A stretch of DNA of 64,000 nt from Spirochaetales bacterium (GTDB taxonomy: Bacteria > Spirochaetota > Spirochaetia > Treponematales > Treponemataceae): contig JAQXNX010000027.1 of the NCBI GenBank assembly GCA_029098225.1, positions 1 through 64,000 on the forward strand, read 5' to 3'. This document shows, one piece after another, positions 35,710 to 45,479 of this stretch. How positions within the stretch are numbered: the stretch's first letter is position 1; each line of letters starts with the position of its first letter. The translations under genes and the position numbers were made by a program. The notes under the pieces were generated by a model. That model saw nothing but the letters and a program-made list of their open reading frames with translations. It was not told the origin of the DNA and searched no databases.

Positions 35710-36819
35710 ATGGCAGATTTATTTGATTATATTTCCTGGCGCGGGGACATTCCTTTTTCACAGGTTCCGTTTGGAAAACTTGATGCTTTAATGCTTGCTC
35801 ATCTTTCTTATTCACTTTTTGATGGTCTTGTTCCTTCTGATTTTTCCAGCGTAAAAACTCTTGAGCAGCTTTCAAACGATTTTAAAAAATCAAGTGATTA
35901 TAAGGAACGTATTAATATAGGATTTTTGATTAATAAACGAACAGCCGAGCTTATGGAAAAATGCGCGGCTTCGGAAAGATTCAGAAATATAAAAATCTGC
36001 GGTTATAAAAATATTTTCGATGAAAGCAAAGTTGAACAGTTTGCCGCCATGACTTTTATAATTGATGATATAAATTGTATAGCTTATCGTGGAACCGATG
36101 ATACACTTATCGGCTGGCAGGAGGATTTTAATATTGCTTATCTTGAAGAGATTCCTTCTCAAAAAGATGCACTTGTTTATTTTTCTGAAGCAGCCAAAAA
36201 CTTGAAGGGAAAATTTATAATTGCAGGTCATTCAAAGGGAGGAAATCTTGCAGTTAATACAGCTGTAAACTGCGGAGAAAAAAATCAGAACAGAATAAAG
36301 ACAATTTATAATTTTGATGGTCCGGGTTTCTTTCCTGATTTTTTTGAAAAACCGGAATATAAAAAAATAGAAGACAGACTTGTTTCTGTTTATCCGGAAC
36401 TGTCTGTTGTGGGAATGATTTTTTCTCATCCAGAAAAATATGAAATTGTAGAAAGTTCAGGATTTGCAATTATGCAGCATGATGCCATGACCTGGCAGCT
36501 AATGGGCAATAGTTTTATAAACAAAAAAGATTTTTCAAAGGAAAGTAAAGTTTTTCATAAAGCATTTAACCGCTGGATAGATAAACTTACTGTTGAACAG
36601 CGCAAAAAATTTGTAAATGCTCTTTTTGAGATTATTAATGCTTCTGGTGCAAAGACAAATACTGAACTTGAAAAGAATGCATTTGCTTCTTCTGCAAAAA
36701 TGTTTGCAGCCTATACAGCGCTTGATAAGCAGACAAAAAAAGAAGTTAAAAATATTTTAAGCGTATTAAAAGGAGCTGTTCATTCATCTTTGCCGTTTAT
36801 AAAATTTGCGGATATCTGA
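35710..36819 (+). CDS. Mbeg1/DUF2974-like alpha/beta hydrolase
   Basis: A 369-residue cytoplasmic protein. The nucleophile elbow is GHSKGGN with S175, and the segments VEQFAAMTFIIDD, IAYRGTDDTLIGWQEDF and YNFDGPGF match the Mbeg1-like (DUF2974) lipase-fold family. No signal peptide is visible. Substrate is unknown. AGAGGA lies before the ATG. It ends 21 bp before the FHA gene, whose promoter overlaps its 3' end. Confidence 0.75.
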   Translation: MADLFDYISWRGDIPFSQVPFGKLDALMLAHLSYSLFDGLVPSDFSSVKTLEQLSNDFKKSSDYKERINIGFLINKRTAELMEKCAASERFRNIKICGYKNIFDESKVEQFAAMTFIIDDINCIAYRGTDDTLIGWQEDFNIAYLEEIPSQKDALVYFSEAAKNLKGKFIIAGHSKGGNLAVNTAVNCGEKNQNRIKTIYNFDGPGFFPDFFEKPEYKKIEDRLVSVYPELSVVGMIFSHPEKYEIVESSGFAIMQHDAMTWQLMGNSFINKKDFSKESKVFHKAFNRWIDKLTVEQRKKFVNALFEIINASGAKTNTELEKNAFASSAKMFAAYTALDKQTKKEVKNILSVLKGAVHSSLPFIKFADI

Positions 36820-36834
36820 TGTTTGATTTATAAT
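36806..36834 (+). promoter_or_regulatory. FHA gene promoter
   Basis: TTGCGG (36806-36811) and a perfect TATAAT (36829-36834) are 17 bp apart. The ATG follows 6 nt later without a Shine-Dalgarno, which suggests a leaderless message. Confidence 0.55.
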
Positions 36835-36840
36835 GTAAAT

Positions 36841-37185
36841 ATGAATGATAGTACAATTGTAACATCCAGCCCAATCGGGCAGCATTTAGATTCCATTGGA
36901 GAATCAAAGCCGGTTTCTTATCTGGTTTTCAACAAAAAAAAAGTTGAACTTGTAGCAAAAATAACTATTGGCCGCGAGTCAGATAATGATGTTGTTGTAG
37001 ATAATAAGCTTGCAAGTCGTCATCATGCATTAATTCAAAAAATTAAAGATGCATATTTTATAAAAGATGATGGAAGCACAAACGGAACCTTTATAAATGG
37101 AATCCGTATTCCAGCAGGAAAATATGTAAAGCTGAATGCTGGTGATAAAATCACAATTGGAAATGCAAATCTTGTAATTTCATAA
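36841..37185 (+). CDS. FHA domain protein
   Basis: A 114-residue protein consisting of an N-terminal tail and one forkhead-associated domain, which binds phosphothreonine peptides. The motif residues are IGRESDNDVV, LASRHHALI and DDGSTNGTFING. The tail (MNDSTIVTSSPIG) is rich in Ser/Thr and could itself be phosphorylated. I start at 36841 because the ORF track start lies inside the promoter. It is followed by a phosphoesterase (12 bp) and a Ser/Thr kinase, so it is probably a reader or substrate of that kinase. Confidence 0.85.
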   Translation: MNDSTIVTSSPIGQHLDSIGESKPVSYLVFNKKKVELVAKITIGRESDNDVVVDNKLASRHHALIQKIKDAYFIKDDGSTNGTFINGIRIPAGKYVKLNAGDKITIGNANLVIS

Positions 37186-37197
37186 AGAGTTTTTTTT

Positions 37198-38238
37198 GTG
37201 AATTATAATCAGATTAATGAAATTGATGAAATCCTCACATCCAGAACTTTATTCGGGCACGATGAAATTTTTTCTATTGCAGAAAAAATGAGTGATGCGT
37301 TAGATAACGAAGATGCTTCTTACAGACTTACAGCTCAGAATTCAAAACCGGGTTCTCTTTTAGATTTTCATAATATTGATATTCCAGTTGTTGTAATTCC
37401 GGACCTTCATGCGCGTCCATATTTTCTTAATAATATTTTGAATTATATTCTTCCACAGGATTTTGTTTTTGGAATGAAAGAAATTTCTGTTTTTGAAGCA
37501 CTTCAAAAAAATCTTGTAAATCTTGTTTTTCTTGGCGATGCGCTTCATACAGAAAGAACTACAAAAGACAGATGGTTCAAAATTGAAGAAGAATTTGATG
37601 AAGGTGTTTATGACGGCGAAAGCATGAAGGCCGAAATGAACGAAGGCCTTTCTCTTTTAATGGGACTGTATTATCTTAAAATTTCGTTTCCAAAGAATTT
37701 TCATTTTTTAAAAGGGAATCACGAAAATATTTTGAATATAAATTCTGATATAGATTATTCTTTCAGGAAATATGCCGATGAAGGGCAGATGGTAAAGAAT
37801 TTTATGCAGACTTATTATGGCGACGATATTTTGTATCTGATAAGTCTTGTAGAAAATAATCTTCCATTTGTCTATTTTGGAAAATATTGCGTTATTTCTC
37901 ATGCAGAGCCAAAATTTGCTTTTACAAAAAATCAACTTATAAATGCGAGATTTGAAAAATCTGTTGCAAGATATTTAATCTGGACAGATAATGGTGAAGC
38001 GAAAAATAATTCTGCAAAAGAAACTATAGAAAATCTTTTTGGCGATGAAGAAGAAACTTCTTTGTTCAAAGAGAATTGTATATATTTAGCAGGACACAGA
38101 TGCATACGCGGAAAATACAATACTCTGCAGAATGGAAAATTTATTCAGATTCATAATCCACTCAACCAGAATATTGCATTAGTATATAATAATAGAAAAT
38201 TTAATCCGGAAACTGATATAAAAAATGTTTTAGAATAA
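37198..38238 (+). CDS. calcineurin-like metallophosphoesterase
   Basis: A 346-residue binuclear-metal phosphatase. The metal motifs are in order: PDLHA, FLGDALH, LKGNHEN, SHAEP and AGHRC. The set is close to PPP-type protein phosphatases, although the second motif is GDALH rather than GDxxDRG. The start is GTG 37198, preceded by a weak AAAGAG. It lies between an FHA gene and a Ser/Thr kinase gene with 12-15 bp gaps, so a role in removing protein phosphate is plausible but not shown. Confidence 0.8.
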   Translation: MNYNQINEIDEILTSRTLFGHDEIFSIAEKMSDALDNEDASYRLTAQNSKPGSLLDFHNIDIPVVVIPDLHARPYFLNNILNYILPQDFVFGMKEISVFEALQKNLVNLVFLGDALHTERTTKDRWFKIEEEFDEGVYDGESMKAEMNEGLSLLMGLYYLKISFPKNFHFLKGNHENILNINSDIDYSFRKYADEGQMVKNFMQTYYGDDILYLISLVENNLPFVYFGKYCVISHAEPKFAFTKNQLINARFEKSVARYLIWTDNGEAKNNSAKETIENLFGDEEETSLFKENCIYLAGHRCIRGKYNTLQNGKFIQIHNPLNQNIALVYNNRKFNPETDIKNVLE

Positions 38239-38253
38239 AAAAAGGGAGAAGCT

Positions 38254-39885
38254 ATGAGTGATGAATTTCCACCAATGATAGGAAAGTATAAGATTCTTGG
38301 AATAATTGCAAAGGGCGGAATGGGAACTGTTTATAAAGCAATTCATCCGTCTTTAAAACGTTATGTTGTTATTAAAAAATTAACTGCGCGTGGAAAAAAT
38401 GGAAATGCGGAACGTTTTAAAAAAGAAGCCCAGATTCTTTTGGATCTTCAAAGTCCTTATATTGTTCATCTTTTTGATTATTTTACTGAAGCTGGATTCC
38501 GTTATATGGTAGAAGAACTTGTTGATGGAATTGCAGTTGATGCTCTTATAAAAAAAATGGTTTGCATCCCCACTCCGATTGCTATGCTTATTATGCAGGA
38601 TGCCTGCTATGCCTTAAAATACGCACATTCAAAAAATATCATTCATAGAGATATAAAGCCCGGAAATATTCTTATTTCCAAACGAGGTGAAATTAAACTT
38701 GCTGATTTTGGAATTGCCAGCGATCAGGAAACTCAAAATGATTTAACTGAAAGTGGAATTGCTCTGGGAACTCCAGCTTATATGCCTCCTGAACAGTTTG
38801 AAGACAGTGCAAATGTAGATGAACGTGCAGATATTTATGCACTTGGTGTTATGCTTTACGAAATGATAACTGGAACAAAGCCTTACAAAACTGGAAGCCT
38901 TACAGAAAGTCTGGCCAATGCAAAGAAGGGAAAATATATTAAGCCCGAAAAATTAAATAAAGATGTTCCAAAAGAAGTAAGTAAAATCATCAGAAAAATG
39001 ATTCGGCCAAAGCCAAAGCACAGATATCAGTCGGTTAAGGCTGTTCTGAATGCAGTAAAAAAATATCTTAAGCATTATGATACTCACGAAATCCGTGTTT
39101 GTCTTGCAAAGGCTGTTATTGTTAAAAAATATGTTGATGAAGAAATAGTAAGAAAAGATATTGTAAAGCGCAGAATAAGAAAAATTACAGCTGCAATTGT
39201 TTCACTTGCCGCTGTAGTATTTTTAATGTGGCAGACAGGCTTAATTCATAGAATTGTATTAAGAAAAATTTATGCACCCGTTACTATTAATATGACAGTT
39301 CCATCTTCGCTTCTTGAGCAGACTGACCTTCCTATAAAAGCGTTTTTCTTTGAAGATGACAATGATAAAATTCCTGAAATAAAAGACAGCAGCAGGGTTT
39401 TATTTAAAGAAGGAAGCCGCCTGATAGATAAAATTTTTACTTTTGGAACAAAGGTTCAGGTAAAAACCTCCTATGATAAAAATACAGTTTATCAGATGAA
39501 AACTTTATATTTAAAAAGCGGAAACTATAGAGTAAAAATTGCTGCAGGACCTTACGTCTGGTGGAATAGTTTTACAATTAACGAAAATGTGGACGAATGT
39601 GTTTTAAAATGTGATTTCTTAAAGAACATGCGTCGTACTTTAAAATTAAATTTTGAAATTAATGATGCTTCAACTAATCAGAAAATTGAAGTTCCGTATA
39701 ACTGCGAAGTATTATTTAATAACGTCTGGAAAAGCTTAGATTCAGTAGATTTGGAAAAACTTACAAGCGGAACAGTCTGGAAATTCAGATTTACAGCAGA
39801 AGGATACAAAGAAAAAGTTTATTCACTTTTAATAGACTGGTATCAGGATGAATTGATGATTTGTACTGCTTTGGAAAGAATTTAA
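38254..39885 (+). CDS. transmembrane Ser/Thr protein kinase
   Basis: A 543-residue Hanks-type kinase. The glycine loop is AKGGMGTVYKA, the invariant Lys is in VVIKKL, the catalytic Asp is D133 (HRDIKPGN), and ADFGIAS and GTPAYMPPEQ follow. A single membrane span lies at about residues 313-335, so the last ~205 residues are extracytoplasmic and may act as a beta-rich sensor domain. AAGGGAG lies before the ATG. It closes the FHA-phosphatase-kinase cassette. lon follows with its own promoter. Confidence 0.92.
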   Translation: MSDEFPPMIGKYKILGIIAKGGMGTVYKAIHPSLKRYVVIKKLTARGKNGNAERFKKEAQILLDLQSPYIVHLFDYFTEAGFRYMVEELVDGIAVDALIKKMVCIPTPIAMLIMQDACYALKYAHSKNIIHRDIKPGNILISKRGEIKLADFGIASDQETQNDLTESGIALGTPAYMPPEQFEDSANVDERADIYALGVMLYEMITGTKPYKTGSLTESLANAKKGKYIKPEKLNKDVPKEVSKIIRKMIRPKPKHRYQSVKAVLNAVKKYLKHYDTHEIRVCLAKAVIVKKYVDEEIVRKDIVKRRIRKITAAIVSLAAVVFLMWQTGLIHRIVLRKIYAPVTINMTVPSSLLEQTDLPIKAFFFEDDNDKIPEIKDSSRVLFKEGSRLIDKIFTFGTKVQVKTSYDKNTVYQMKTLYLKSGNYRVKIAAGPYVWWNSFTINENVDECVLKCDFLKNMRRTLKLNFEINDASTNQKIEVPYNCEVLFNNVWKSLDSVDLEKLTSGTVWKFRFTAEGYKEKVYSLLIDWYQDELMICTALERI

Positions 39886-39886
39886 T

Positions 39887-39916
39887 TTGACTATGATTCT
39901 GAATTTTTATTATATT
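39887..39916 (+). promoter_or_regulatory. lon promoter
   Basis: TTGACT (39887-39892) and TATATT (39911-39916) are 18 bp apart and the ATG of lon follows 6 nt later. There is no Shine-Dalgarno. No CIRCE or other heat-shock operator was seen. Confidence 0.5.
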
Positions 39917-39922
39917 TAAAAT

Positions 39923-42307
39923 ATGAGCGAAAATAAAGATTCAGAATTTTCAATTATTCCGACAGAACAGATTCTGCCTTCAAAACTAACAATAATTCCT
40001 CTTCAGGGAAGACCAATTTTCCCGGGCATATTTACGCCCCTTATGATTAATTCTCAGGATGATGTAAAAGTAGTAGAAGATGCATACGAGAATGATGGCT
40101 TTATTGGAATTGTAATGGTAAAAAAAGATGAAGATGCTTCATCGGTTGCAGACTTGTGCCGTGTTGGAACTGCTGCAAGAATAATTAAAAAAATGAATTT
40201 ACCGGATGGTGGAGTAAATATTTTTATTTCTACCGTAAAAAGATTCAAAATAAGAAAGACTCTTCATAATGCTGCTCCTATGGCTGTTGCTGTTGAATAT
40301 CTTGATGATGAAGAAGCAGATACTTTTGAAGTAAAAGCTCTTACCCGTGCACTTATAAGTGAAATGAAAGAGGTAAGCGAAAATAATCCTCTTTTTTCTG
40401 AAGAAATGCGCCTTAATATGGTTAATATTGATAATCCGGGCAAGGTTGCAGATTTTATTGCTTCAATTCTGAATGTAGATAAAGAAGAGCAGCAGAAAAT
40501 TCTTGAAACAATAAATGTCCGTCAGCGAATGGAACAGGTTCTTGTTTTTATTAAAAAGGAACAGGAGCTGTTAAAGGTTCAGAAAAAAATTCAAAAAGAG
40601 TTAAATGAAAAAATAGAAAAAAATCAGCGTGAATATTTTTTGCGCGAAGAAATGAAAGAAATTCAGGAAGAGCTTGGTGAAACTCCAGATGGAAATGATA
40701 CTGATTATCAGAAATTTAAAAAGAAGATTGCTGAATTTAATTTTGAAGGTGAAATAAAAGAAACAGTAGAAAGTGAACTTTCAAAACTTTCTATGATGGA
40801 ACCGAATTCTTCTGAATGGATTGTTACCAGAAATTATCTTGAGCTTGTAACTCAGCTTCCATGGAAGGTACCTGCTCTTGATGATTATGATTTAACACGC
40901 GCAAAAAAGATTCTGGATGAAGATCATTTTGGACTTGAGGATGTTAAGAAGCGTATAGTTGAATATCTTGCCGTTCGTAAAATGAAGCAGGATGCAAAAG
41001 GTTCCATTCTTCTTTTAGTTGGACCACCGGGAGTTGGTAAAACCTCAGTTGGTAAATCAATTGCAAATGCCATGAATAAACCTTTCTACCGCTTTTCTGT
41101 TGGTGGCATGAGAGACGAGGCAGAAATTAAAGGACATCGCAGAACTTATATTGGTGCTATGCCAGGAAAAATTATTCAGGGGCTCAAAATTACAAAAAGC
41201 AGTACTCCTGTTTTTATGATTGATGAAGTAGATAAAATGGGTTCAAGCCATAACGGAGATCCTGCAAGTGCTTTGCTTGAGGTTCTTGACCCTGAACAAA
41301 ATGTAAGCTTTCGCGACACATATCTTGATTTGCCTTTTGATATTTCTAATGTATTCTTTATTCTTACTGCAAATACTCTGGACACTGTTCCTGAACCGCT
41401 TTTGGATCGTGCAGAAATAATTCATCTTAGCGGTTATATTGATCAGGAAAAATTAGAGATTGCAAAAAAATATCTTGTTCCAAAAAATCTCGTAAAAAAT
41501 GGTCTTGGCAAAAATCAGGTTAAATATACAAAAGCCGCTCTGCTTGAAATTGCAGAGGAATATGCCCGTGAGTCTGGAGTTCGTAACTACGAAAAGTGTC
41601 TTGATAAAATTCACAGAAAGATAGTTACCGAGATGATTACGGAGCAGGAAAAAAATGCGAAGACCGATATGAAAAAAACGCTTACCCTCGATGCCCCGGA
41701 CCTCTTTAAATACCTGGGGAAGCCGGTTTTTGACGAGAGTCAGATTAAGATAGCAGCCGTTCCAGGGACCGCAATTGGTCTTGCCTGGACAAGCATGGGT
41801 GGTGATACACTTTTGATAGAAGCAACTTCCTTTGCTGGAAAAACTGGTCTGGTACTTACAGGCCAGATGGGCGACGTAATGAAGGAGTCTAGTCAGATAG
41901 CCTTTGACTGGGCAAGAAAATTTGTACTGGAACGTGGAGCAAAAGACGCAAAGTGGTTTGAAGAAAATATTGTGCACCTTCATATTCCGGAAGGGGCAAC
42001 TCCAAAGGATGGTCCTAGTGCCGGAATTACAATGGCAACAACTTTCGTTTCTCTGCTGCTGAATAAAAAGATTAAGCCACACCTTGCTATGACAGGTGAA
42101 CTTTCGCTTACAGGTCAGGTATTGCCAATCGGTGGCCTGCGCGAAAAGACTGTTGCAGCTAAGCGTAATAAAATAAAGACTATTATTATTCCAAAAGCAA
42201 ATGAACGTGATCTGGAAGAAATTCCTGAACACGTAAAGCAGGGAATTAAATTTATTCCTGTAAGCGATGTTCGTGAAGTTCTTGAGCTTGCACTTGGGGT
42301 AAAATAA
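39923..42307 (+). CDS. lon: ATP-dependent protease Lon
   Basis: A 794-residue cytoplasmic protease for damaged and regulatory proteins. The N-terminal substrate domain (residues about 15-215) and coiled-coil are followed by an AAA+ module with Walker A GPPGVGKTS (367-375) and the C-terminal protease domain with the catalytic dyad S699 (KDGPSAG) and K742 (LREKTVAAK), spaced 43 as in Escherichia coli. The length is normal. The 3' third appears richer in G/C-ending codons than the rest. It ends at a shared terminator. Confidence 0.95.
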   Translation: MSENKDSEFSIIPTEQILPSKLTIIPLQGRPIFPGIFTPLMINSQDDVKVVEDAYENDGFIGIVMVKKDEDASSVADLCRVGTAARIIKKMNLPDGGVNIFISTVKRFKIRKTLHNAAPMAVAVEYLDDEEADTFEVKALTRALISEMKEVSENNPLFSEEMRLNMVNIDNPGKVADFIASILNVDKEEQQKILETINVRQRMEQVLVFIKKEQELLKVQKKIQKELNEKIEKNQREYFLREEMKEIQEELGETPDGNDTDYQKFKKKIAEFNFEGEIKETVESELSKLSMMEPNSSEWIVTRNYLELVTQLPWKVPALDDYDLTRAKKILDEDHFGLEDVKKRIVEYLAVRKMKQDAKGSILLLVGPPGVGKTSVGKSIANAMNKPFYRFSVGGMRDEAEIKGHRRTYIGAMPGKIIQGLKITKSSTPVFMIDEVDKMGSSHNGDPASALLEVLDPEQNVSFRDTYLDLPFDISNVFFILTANTLDTVPEPLLDRAEIIHLSGYIDQEKLEIAKKYLVPKNLVKNGLGKNQVKYTKAALLEIAEEYARESGVRNYEKCLDKIHRKIVTEMITEQEKNAKTDMKKTLTLDAPDLFKYLGKPVFDESQIKIAAVPGTAIGLAWTSMGGDTLLIEATSFAGKTGLVLTGQMGDVMKESSQIAFDWARKFVLERGAKDAKWFEENIVHLHIPEGATPKDGPSAGITMATTFVSLLLNKKIKPHLAMTGELSLTGQVLPIGGLREKTVAAKRNKIKTIIIPKANERDLEEIPEHVKQGIKFIPVSDVREVLELALGVK

Positions 42308-42314
42308 CATGTTA

Positions 42315-42362
42315 CCCCGAACCTTCCCGGCATAGCTGCCTGCTATGCTTCGGGGGCTTTTT
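42315..42362. terminator. terminator between convergent lon and chemoreceptor genes
   Basis: CCCCGAA (42315-42321) pairs with TTCGGGG (42349-42355) around an inner GCATAGC-TGCCT-GCTATGC hairpin, followed by a T-run on the + strand. It terminates lon and sits right at the end of the minus-strand chemoreceptor gene. Confidence 0.7.
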
Positions 42363-44449
42363 TATTCAACCTTGAATTTGCTTACTGCCTCAGATAGAAT
42401 TCCAACTGACTCCTGGGCCTGCGCGGAAATATCCGTGATGCTCTGAGAGGTTGCGCTCAGGGCTTCTGAGGCACTTGCACAATCCTGAATTCCACTGTCT
42501 ACCTGTTTCTGCATTTTTGAAAGAGAGCGGAAGTTTTCTGTTACCTGCGAGGTTCCTGAGGTAATTACAGAGGCACTTTCCTTAACGTTTACACTGCTGT
42601 TTTTAATATCGCTGAGAGATGCCATAATCTGTTTTGCTTTGTTACCCTGAATGGCGATTGTATTTGAAAGAGACCTCATGGTTTCTTCAAAGTTCTGGAT
42701 TTCGGTAATCGTTTCTTCAAAGGACTCTTCTACTACGAGAGAAGAACTTGAGATGTCGTTAATTTTTGCCTGAATAGCCTTGAGCGATACGCTGGAATCC
42801 TTTGCCTGCTTACTTGTTGTTTCTGCAAGCTTCCTGATTTCGTCTGCAACTACGGCAAAGCCTTTTCCGCTTTCTCCTGCATGGGCAGCCTCAATTGCGG
42901 CATTCATTGCAAGAAGGTTTGTCTGGCTTGCAACTGAAGAAATAACCTTGTTCATTTCAAGCAGTGCACCAGATTCTGCCTGAACCTCCTGAATCTGTTC
43001 TACAGATTTTTTAAGAGACATTGTATTATTACCAGAGGCTTCTACAATTGTTCCGACTTTGTTCGTCATTTCTTCTGTATTTTTTGTAATAGAAAGAAAA
43101 TTTTTCATCATGTCTTCGATATTGTCAGAAGAAGAAATGATGAGTTCATTCTGGTTTTCAATTTCGGAATTTAAAACAGAGACCTTTTGTGCCATTTGAA
43201 TAACGGCTTCATTTACGGAATCAATTGCTGTACTCTGCATTGTGATTGTATTGTTCATTTCGTTAATTGCATTTTCGGTTGTAGAAACAGAAGAACCGAT
43301 TTCATCAGAATTGCTGGCAAGTTTATTTGAAACATTCTGAATATTTTCTGATGATTCCCGGATAGTGCCAACAAGAGAACTTATGCTTTCAGAGAATTCA
43401 TTAAAGCCTTTAGAAAGCTGAGATGCTTCTTTTGTAAAATAATCCGGATATTTTTTACTGAAGTCTCCTTTTGCAATAACCTCACAGCCTTTTACAATAT
43501 CGCGGAAATTGTTGGAAACACGGCGTGCAAGAATTGTATATATGCCAATCATGATTAAAATAATGACAAAAAGAATTCCAAAAACCATCAGAATAAGATT
43601 TCTGTATTCACCGGAAAAATCAAAAGCCGGACCTTCTGCAACAATGAACCAGTCTGTTCCTTCAATTTTATGAACACCGTAAAATCTGCCACCTTCAATA
43701 AAAGCCTTTGCTTCATCATTTAAGTAATCTGCTTTTGAGTAAGTTGAAATACCAGAATTGTCAAAATAGTTTTCCTGCATGATTGCAGAAAAATCATCAT
43801 TTGTAATAAAAAGTCCGCTGGAAGTAATAATGTTTACACTGCTGTTTTTAGAAAGATTAATATCCTTAACAGCTTCAGAAAGTGCATCAAGCACTATGTC
43901 TGCAGCAGAAACTCCAATCAGCTTTCCATCATTATCGAGTACACGATAGCTGAGGGTAACAATAATCTTTCCTGTATTTACATCTGTAAAAGGTTCTGTG
44001 TAGCATACTTTATTCTGATTTTTTACTGCATTCTGATGCCAGAGCCGCGACTGCATGTCAAAGTCAGAAGCTGCTTCCCAGCCGGTATGGGAAATTAAAG
44101 TTCCGCCATCCCAAATCTGTTCATAGGTAGCATAATATAAAAGGGTTTCGTCCATCATATTACGGCCCATGCTTTTTATGACTTCTTTCATTTTATCGCG
44201 GTCATTTCCAAGAGCCGGAATTACGTTTGAAAGGTCTACAACTAAATCATTATATTCACCAAGAATTCCTGAAACCTCTTCATTTAAGGTTTCCATTGCC
44301 TGATTTACAGTATCAACTGTTGATTTTCTTACGACATTTTGAATTACCAGGGAAAAGGAAAAGCCCAGAAACAGGGTAATTACAACAATTGAACCGACTG
44401 TACCGGTCAGAAGTTCAGACATAAGGGAGAGATGTTTTTTTGCTTTCAT
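42362..44449 (-). CDS. methyl-accepting chemotaxis protein with dCache-like sensor
   Basis: A 695-residue chemoreceptor. TM1 spans about residues 15-40 and TM2 about 283-306, enclosing a Cache-type periplasmic sensor ([37 protein letters not shown]). A HAMP domain follows, then the signalling domain with hairpin tip near 507-543 ([20 protein letters not shown]). The tip is almost identical to that of the receptor at 2124 while the sensors differ. It has its own promoter at 44486-44514. The ligand is unknown; the neighbouring genes hint at plant-sugar or uronate sensing. Confidence 0.9.
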   Translation of the reverse strand: MKAKKHLSLMSELLTGTVGSIVVITLFLGFSFSLVIQNVVRKSTVDTVNQAMETLNEEVSGILGEYNDLVVDLSNVIPALGNDRDKMKEVIKSMGRNMMDETLLYYATYEQIWDGGTLISHTGWEAASDFDMQSRLWHQNAVKNQNKVCYTEPFTDVNTGKIIVTLSYRVLDNDGKLIGVSAADIVLDALSEAVKDINLSKNSSVNIITSSGLFITNDDFSAIMQENYFDNSGISTYSKADYLNDEAKAFIEGGRFYGVHKIEGTDWFIVAEGPAFDFSGEYRNLILMVFGILFVIILIMIGIYTILARRVSNNFRDIVKGCEVIAKGDFSKKYPDYFTKEASQLSKGFNEFSESISSLVGTIRESSENIQNVSNKLASNSDEIGSSVSTTENAINEMNNTITMQSTAIDSVNEAVIQMAQKVSVLNSEIENQNELIISSSDNIEDMMKNFLSITKNTEEMTNKVGTIVEASGNNTMSLKKSVEQIQEVQAESGALLEMNKVISSVASQTNLLAMNAAIEAAHAGESGKGFAVVADEIRKLAETTSKQAKDSSVSLKAIQAKINDISSSSLVVEESFEETITEIQNFEETMRSLSNTIAIQGNKAKQIMASLSDIKNSSVNVKESASVITSGTSQVTENFRSLSKMQKQVDSGIQDCASASEALSATSQSITDISAQAQESVGILSEAVSKFKVE

Positions 44450-44485
44450 AAATGCTCCAGAGTATATAACAAATTGTTATAAATA

Positions 44486-44514
44486 ATTATAAATTAGGAT
44501 AGACAAATTGACAA
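44486..44514 (-). promoter_or_regulatory. chemoreceptor promoter with adjacent palindrome
   Basis: On the minus strand TTGTCA (44509-44514) and TATAAT (44486-44491) are 17 bp apart. Just downstream, ATAACAA-A-TTGTTAT (44466-44480) forms a perfect palindrome around the expected transcription start, a candidate operator. Confidence 0.65.
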
Positions 44515-44527
44515 ATGTTTTTTAAGG

Positions 44528-45412
44528 CTATTGCATATACCCAAGCTCTTTCAGCCATTCGCGCAGTTCTTCGTTCCAGTGGAATTCCTTCATAAATGAA
44601 CAGTTTTTCATACCAAAGCCGTGCTTTCCCCATGGATAGCGGGCAAGTCTGCTTGGAATTCTGGCAGCCTGCAGCGCATCGTAAAGCCGCAAAGAATTTT
44701 CTGGAATTACAACAGGATCATCATCGCAGACAACGATATAAGTTGGAGGCATGTCGGAAGGTACATTGAGCTCCAGAGAAAACTCATCTTTGCGCTCTTG
44801 CGTCTGATTCTTTTTGCCTTTTCCCAAAAGGCTGTTCCTTGACCATTTATGTGCAATATCATCCTGCATGCTTACTACAGGATACACCGGAATCACAAAA
44901 TCCGGACGGAGCGATACCTTGCATTCAAGTCCAAGCTTTGCAAGTTCATCGTGTGTCTGCCAGAATTCGCCAGCCATTGTTACAAGATGTCCGCCTGCAG
45001 AAAAACCGATTACACCAACTCTGGACGGGTCAATGTCCCATTCTTCTGCGTTTTCGCGAACAAGCTGAATAGCGCGTTGAATATCCTGCAGCATGGCAGG
45101 ATGGTGATAAAGACTTTCTGCCGTGCGATATTTTAAAACAAAAGCAGTTACACCGTTTTGTGCAAACCAGACTGCCGTAGTATTTCCTTCGCTTTGTAAG
45201 CCCAGATGATGATAGCTTCCGCCCGGACAGATGATTACTGCGGTACGTGTATGCGGTACGTCGTCAGAAGGTTTATGCATGAACATTACGGAGGGCTGAT
45301 TTGTCATGCCTTTTATATTCTTCCATAAATAAATGGTTTCATCTTTTGAAAAAACAGGGAAAATTTCTAAAAACAGAATTGCCGTGAAGAAAATAAGAAA
45401 TTTCTTTTTCAT
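44528..45412 (-). CDS. secreted alpha/beta-hydrolase, probable carbohydrate esterase
   Basis: A 294-residue protein with a signal peptide (KKKFLIFFTAILFLEIFPVFS). The fold is the BD-FAE/acetyl-xylan-esterase-like type: oxyanion region ICPGGSYHHL, nucleophile S138 (GFSAGGH), VVCDDDPVV for the acid and GKHGFGM for the His. It would remove acyl groups from plant polysaccharide or oligosaccharide outside the cytoplasm. The neighbouring uxaC supports use of glucuronoxylan or pectin. Exact substrate is inferred. Confidence 0.8.
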   Translation of the reverse strand: MKKKFLIFFTAILFLEIFPVFSKDETIYLWKNIKGMTNQPSVMFMHKPSDDVPHTRTAVIICPGGSYHHLGLQSEGNTTAVWFAQNGVTAFVLKYRTAESLYHHPAMLQDIQRAIQLVRENAEEWDIDPSRVGVIGFSAGGHLVTMAGEFWQTHDELAKLGLECKVSLRPDFVIPVYPVVSMQDDIAHKWSRNSLLGKGKKNQTQERKDEFSLELNVPSDMPPTYIVVCDDDPVVIPENSLRLYDALQAARIPSRLARYPWGKHGFGMKNCSFMKEFHWNEELREWLKELGYMQ

Positions 45413-45442
45413 GAATAGAAAGTTATCAGTTTATTTTATGAA

Positions 45443-45471
45443 TTGCAAGTTTCTTTTCTAAATTGTAGAAT
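45443..45471 (+). promoter_or_regulatory. promoter of the HAD phosphatase gene
   Basis: TTGCAA (45443-45448) and TAGAAT (45466-45471) are 17 bp apart. The ATG comes 8 nt after the -10 box without a Shine-Dalgarno, so the message is probably leaderless. Confidence 0.55.
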
Positions 45472-45479
45472 CGTTATCT

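Noticed and set aside
41453-42310. 285-residue minus-strand ORF opposite lon
   Set aside because: lon is intact on the + strand with its catalytic dyad; the antisense frame has no recognisable domain.
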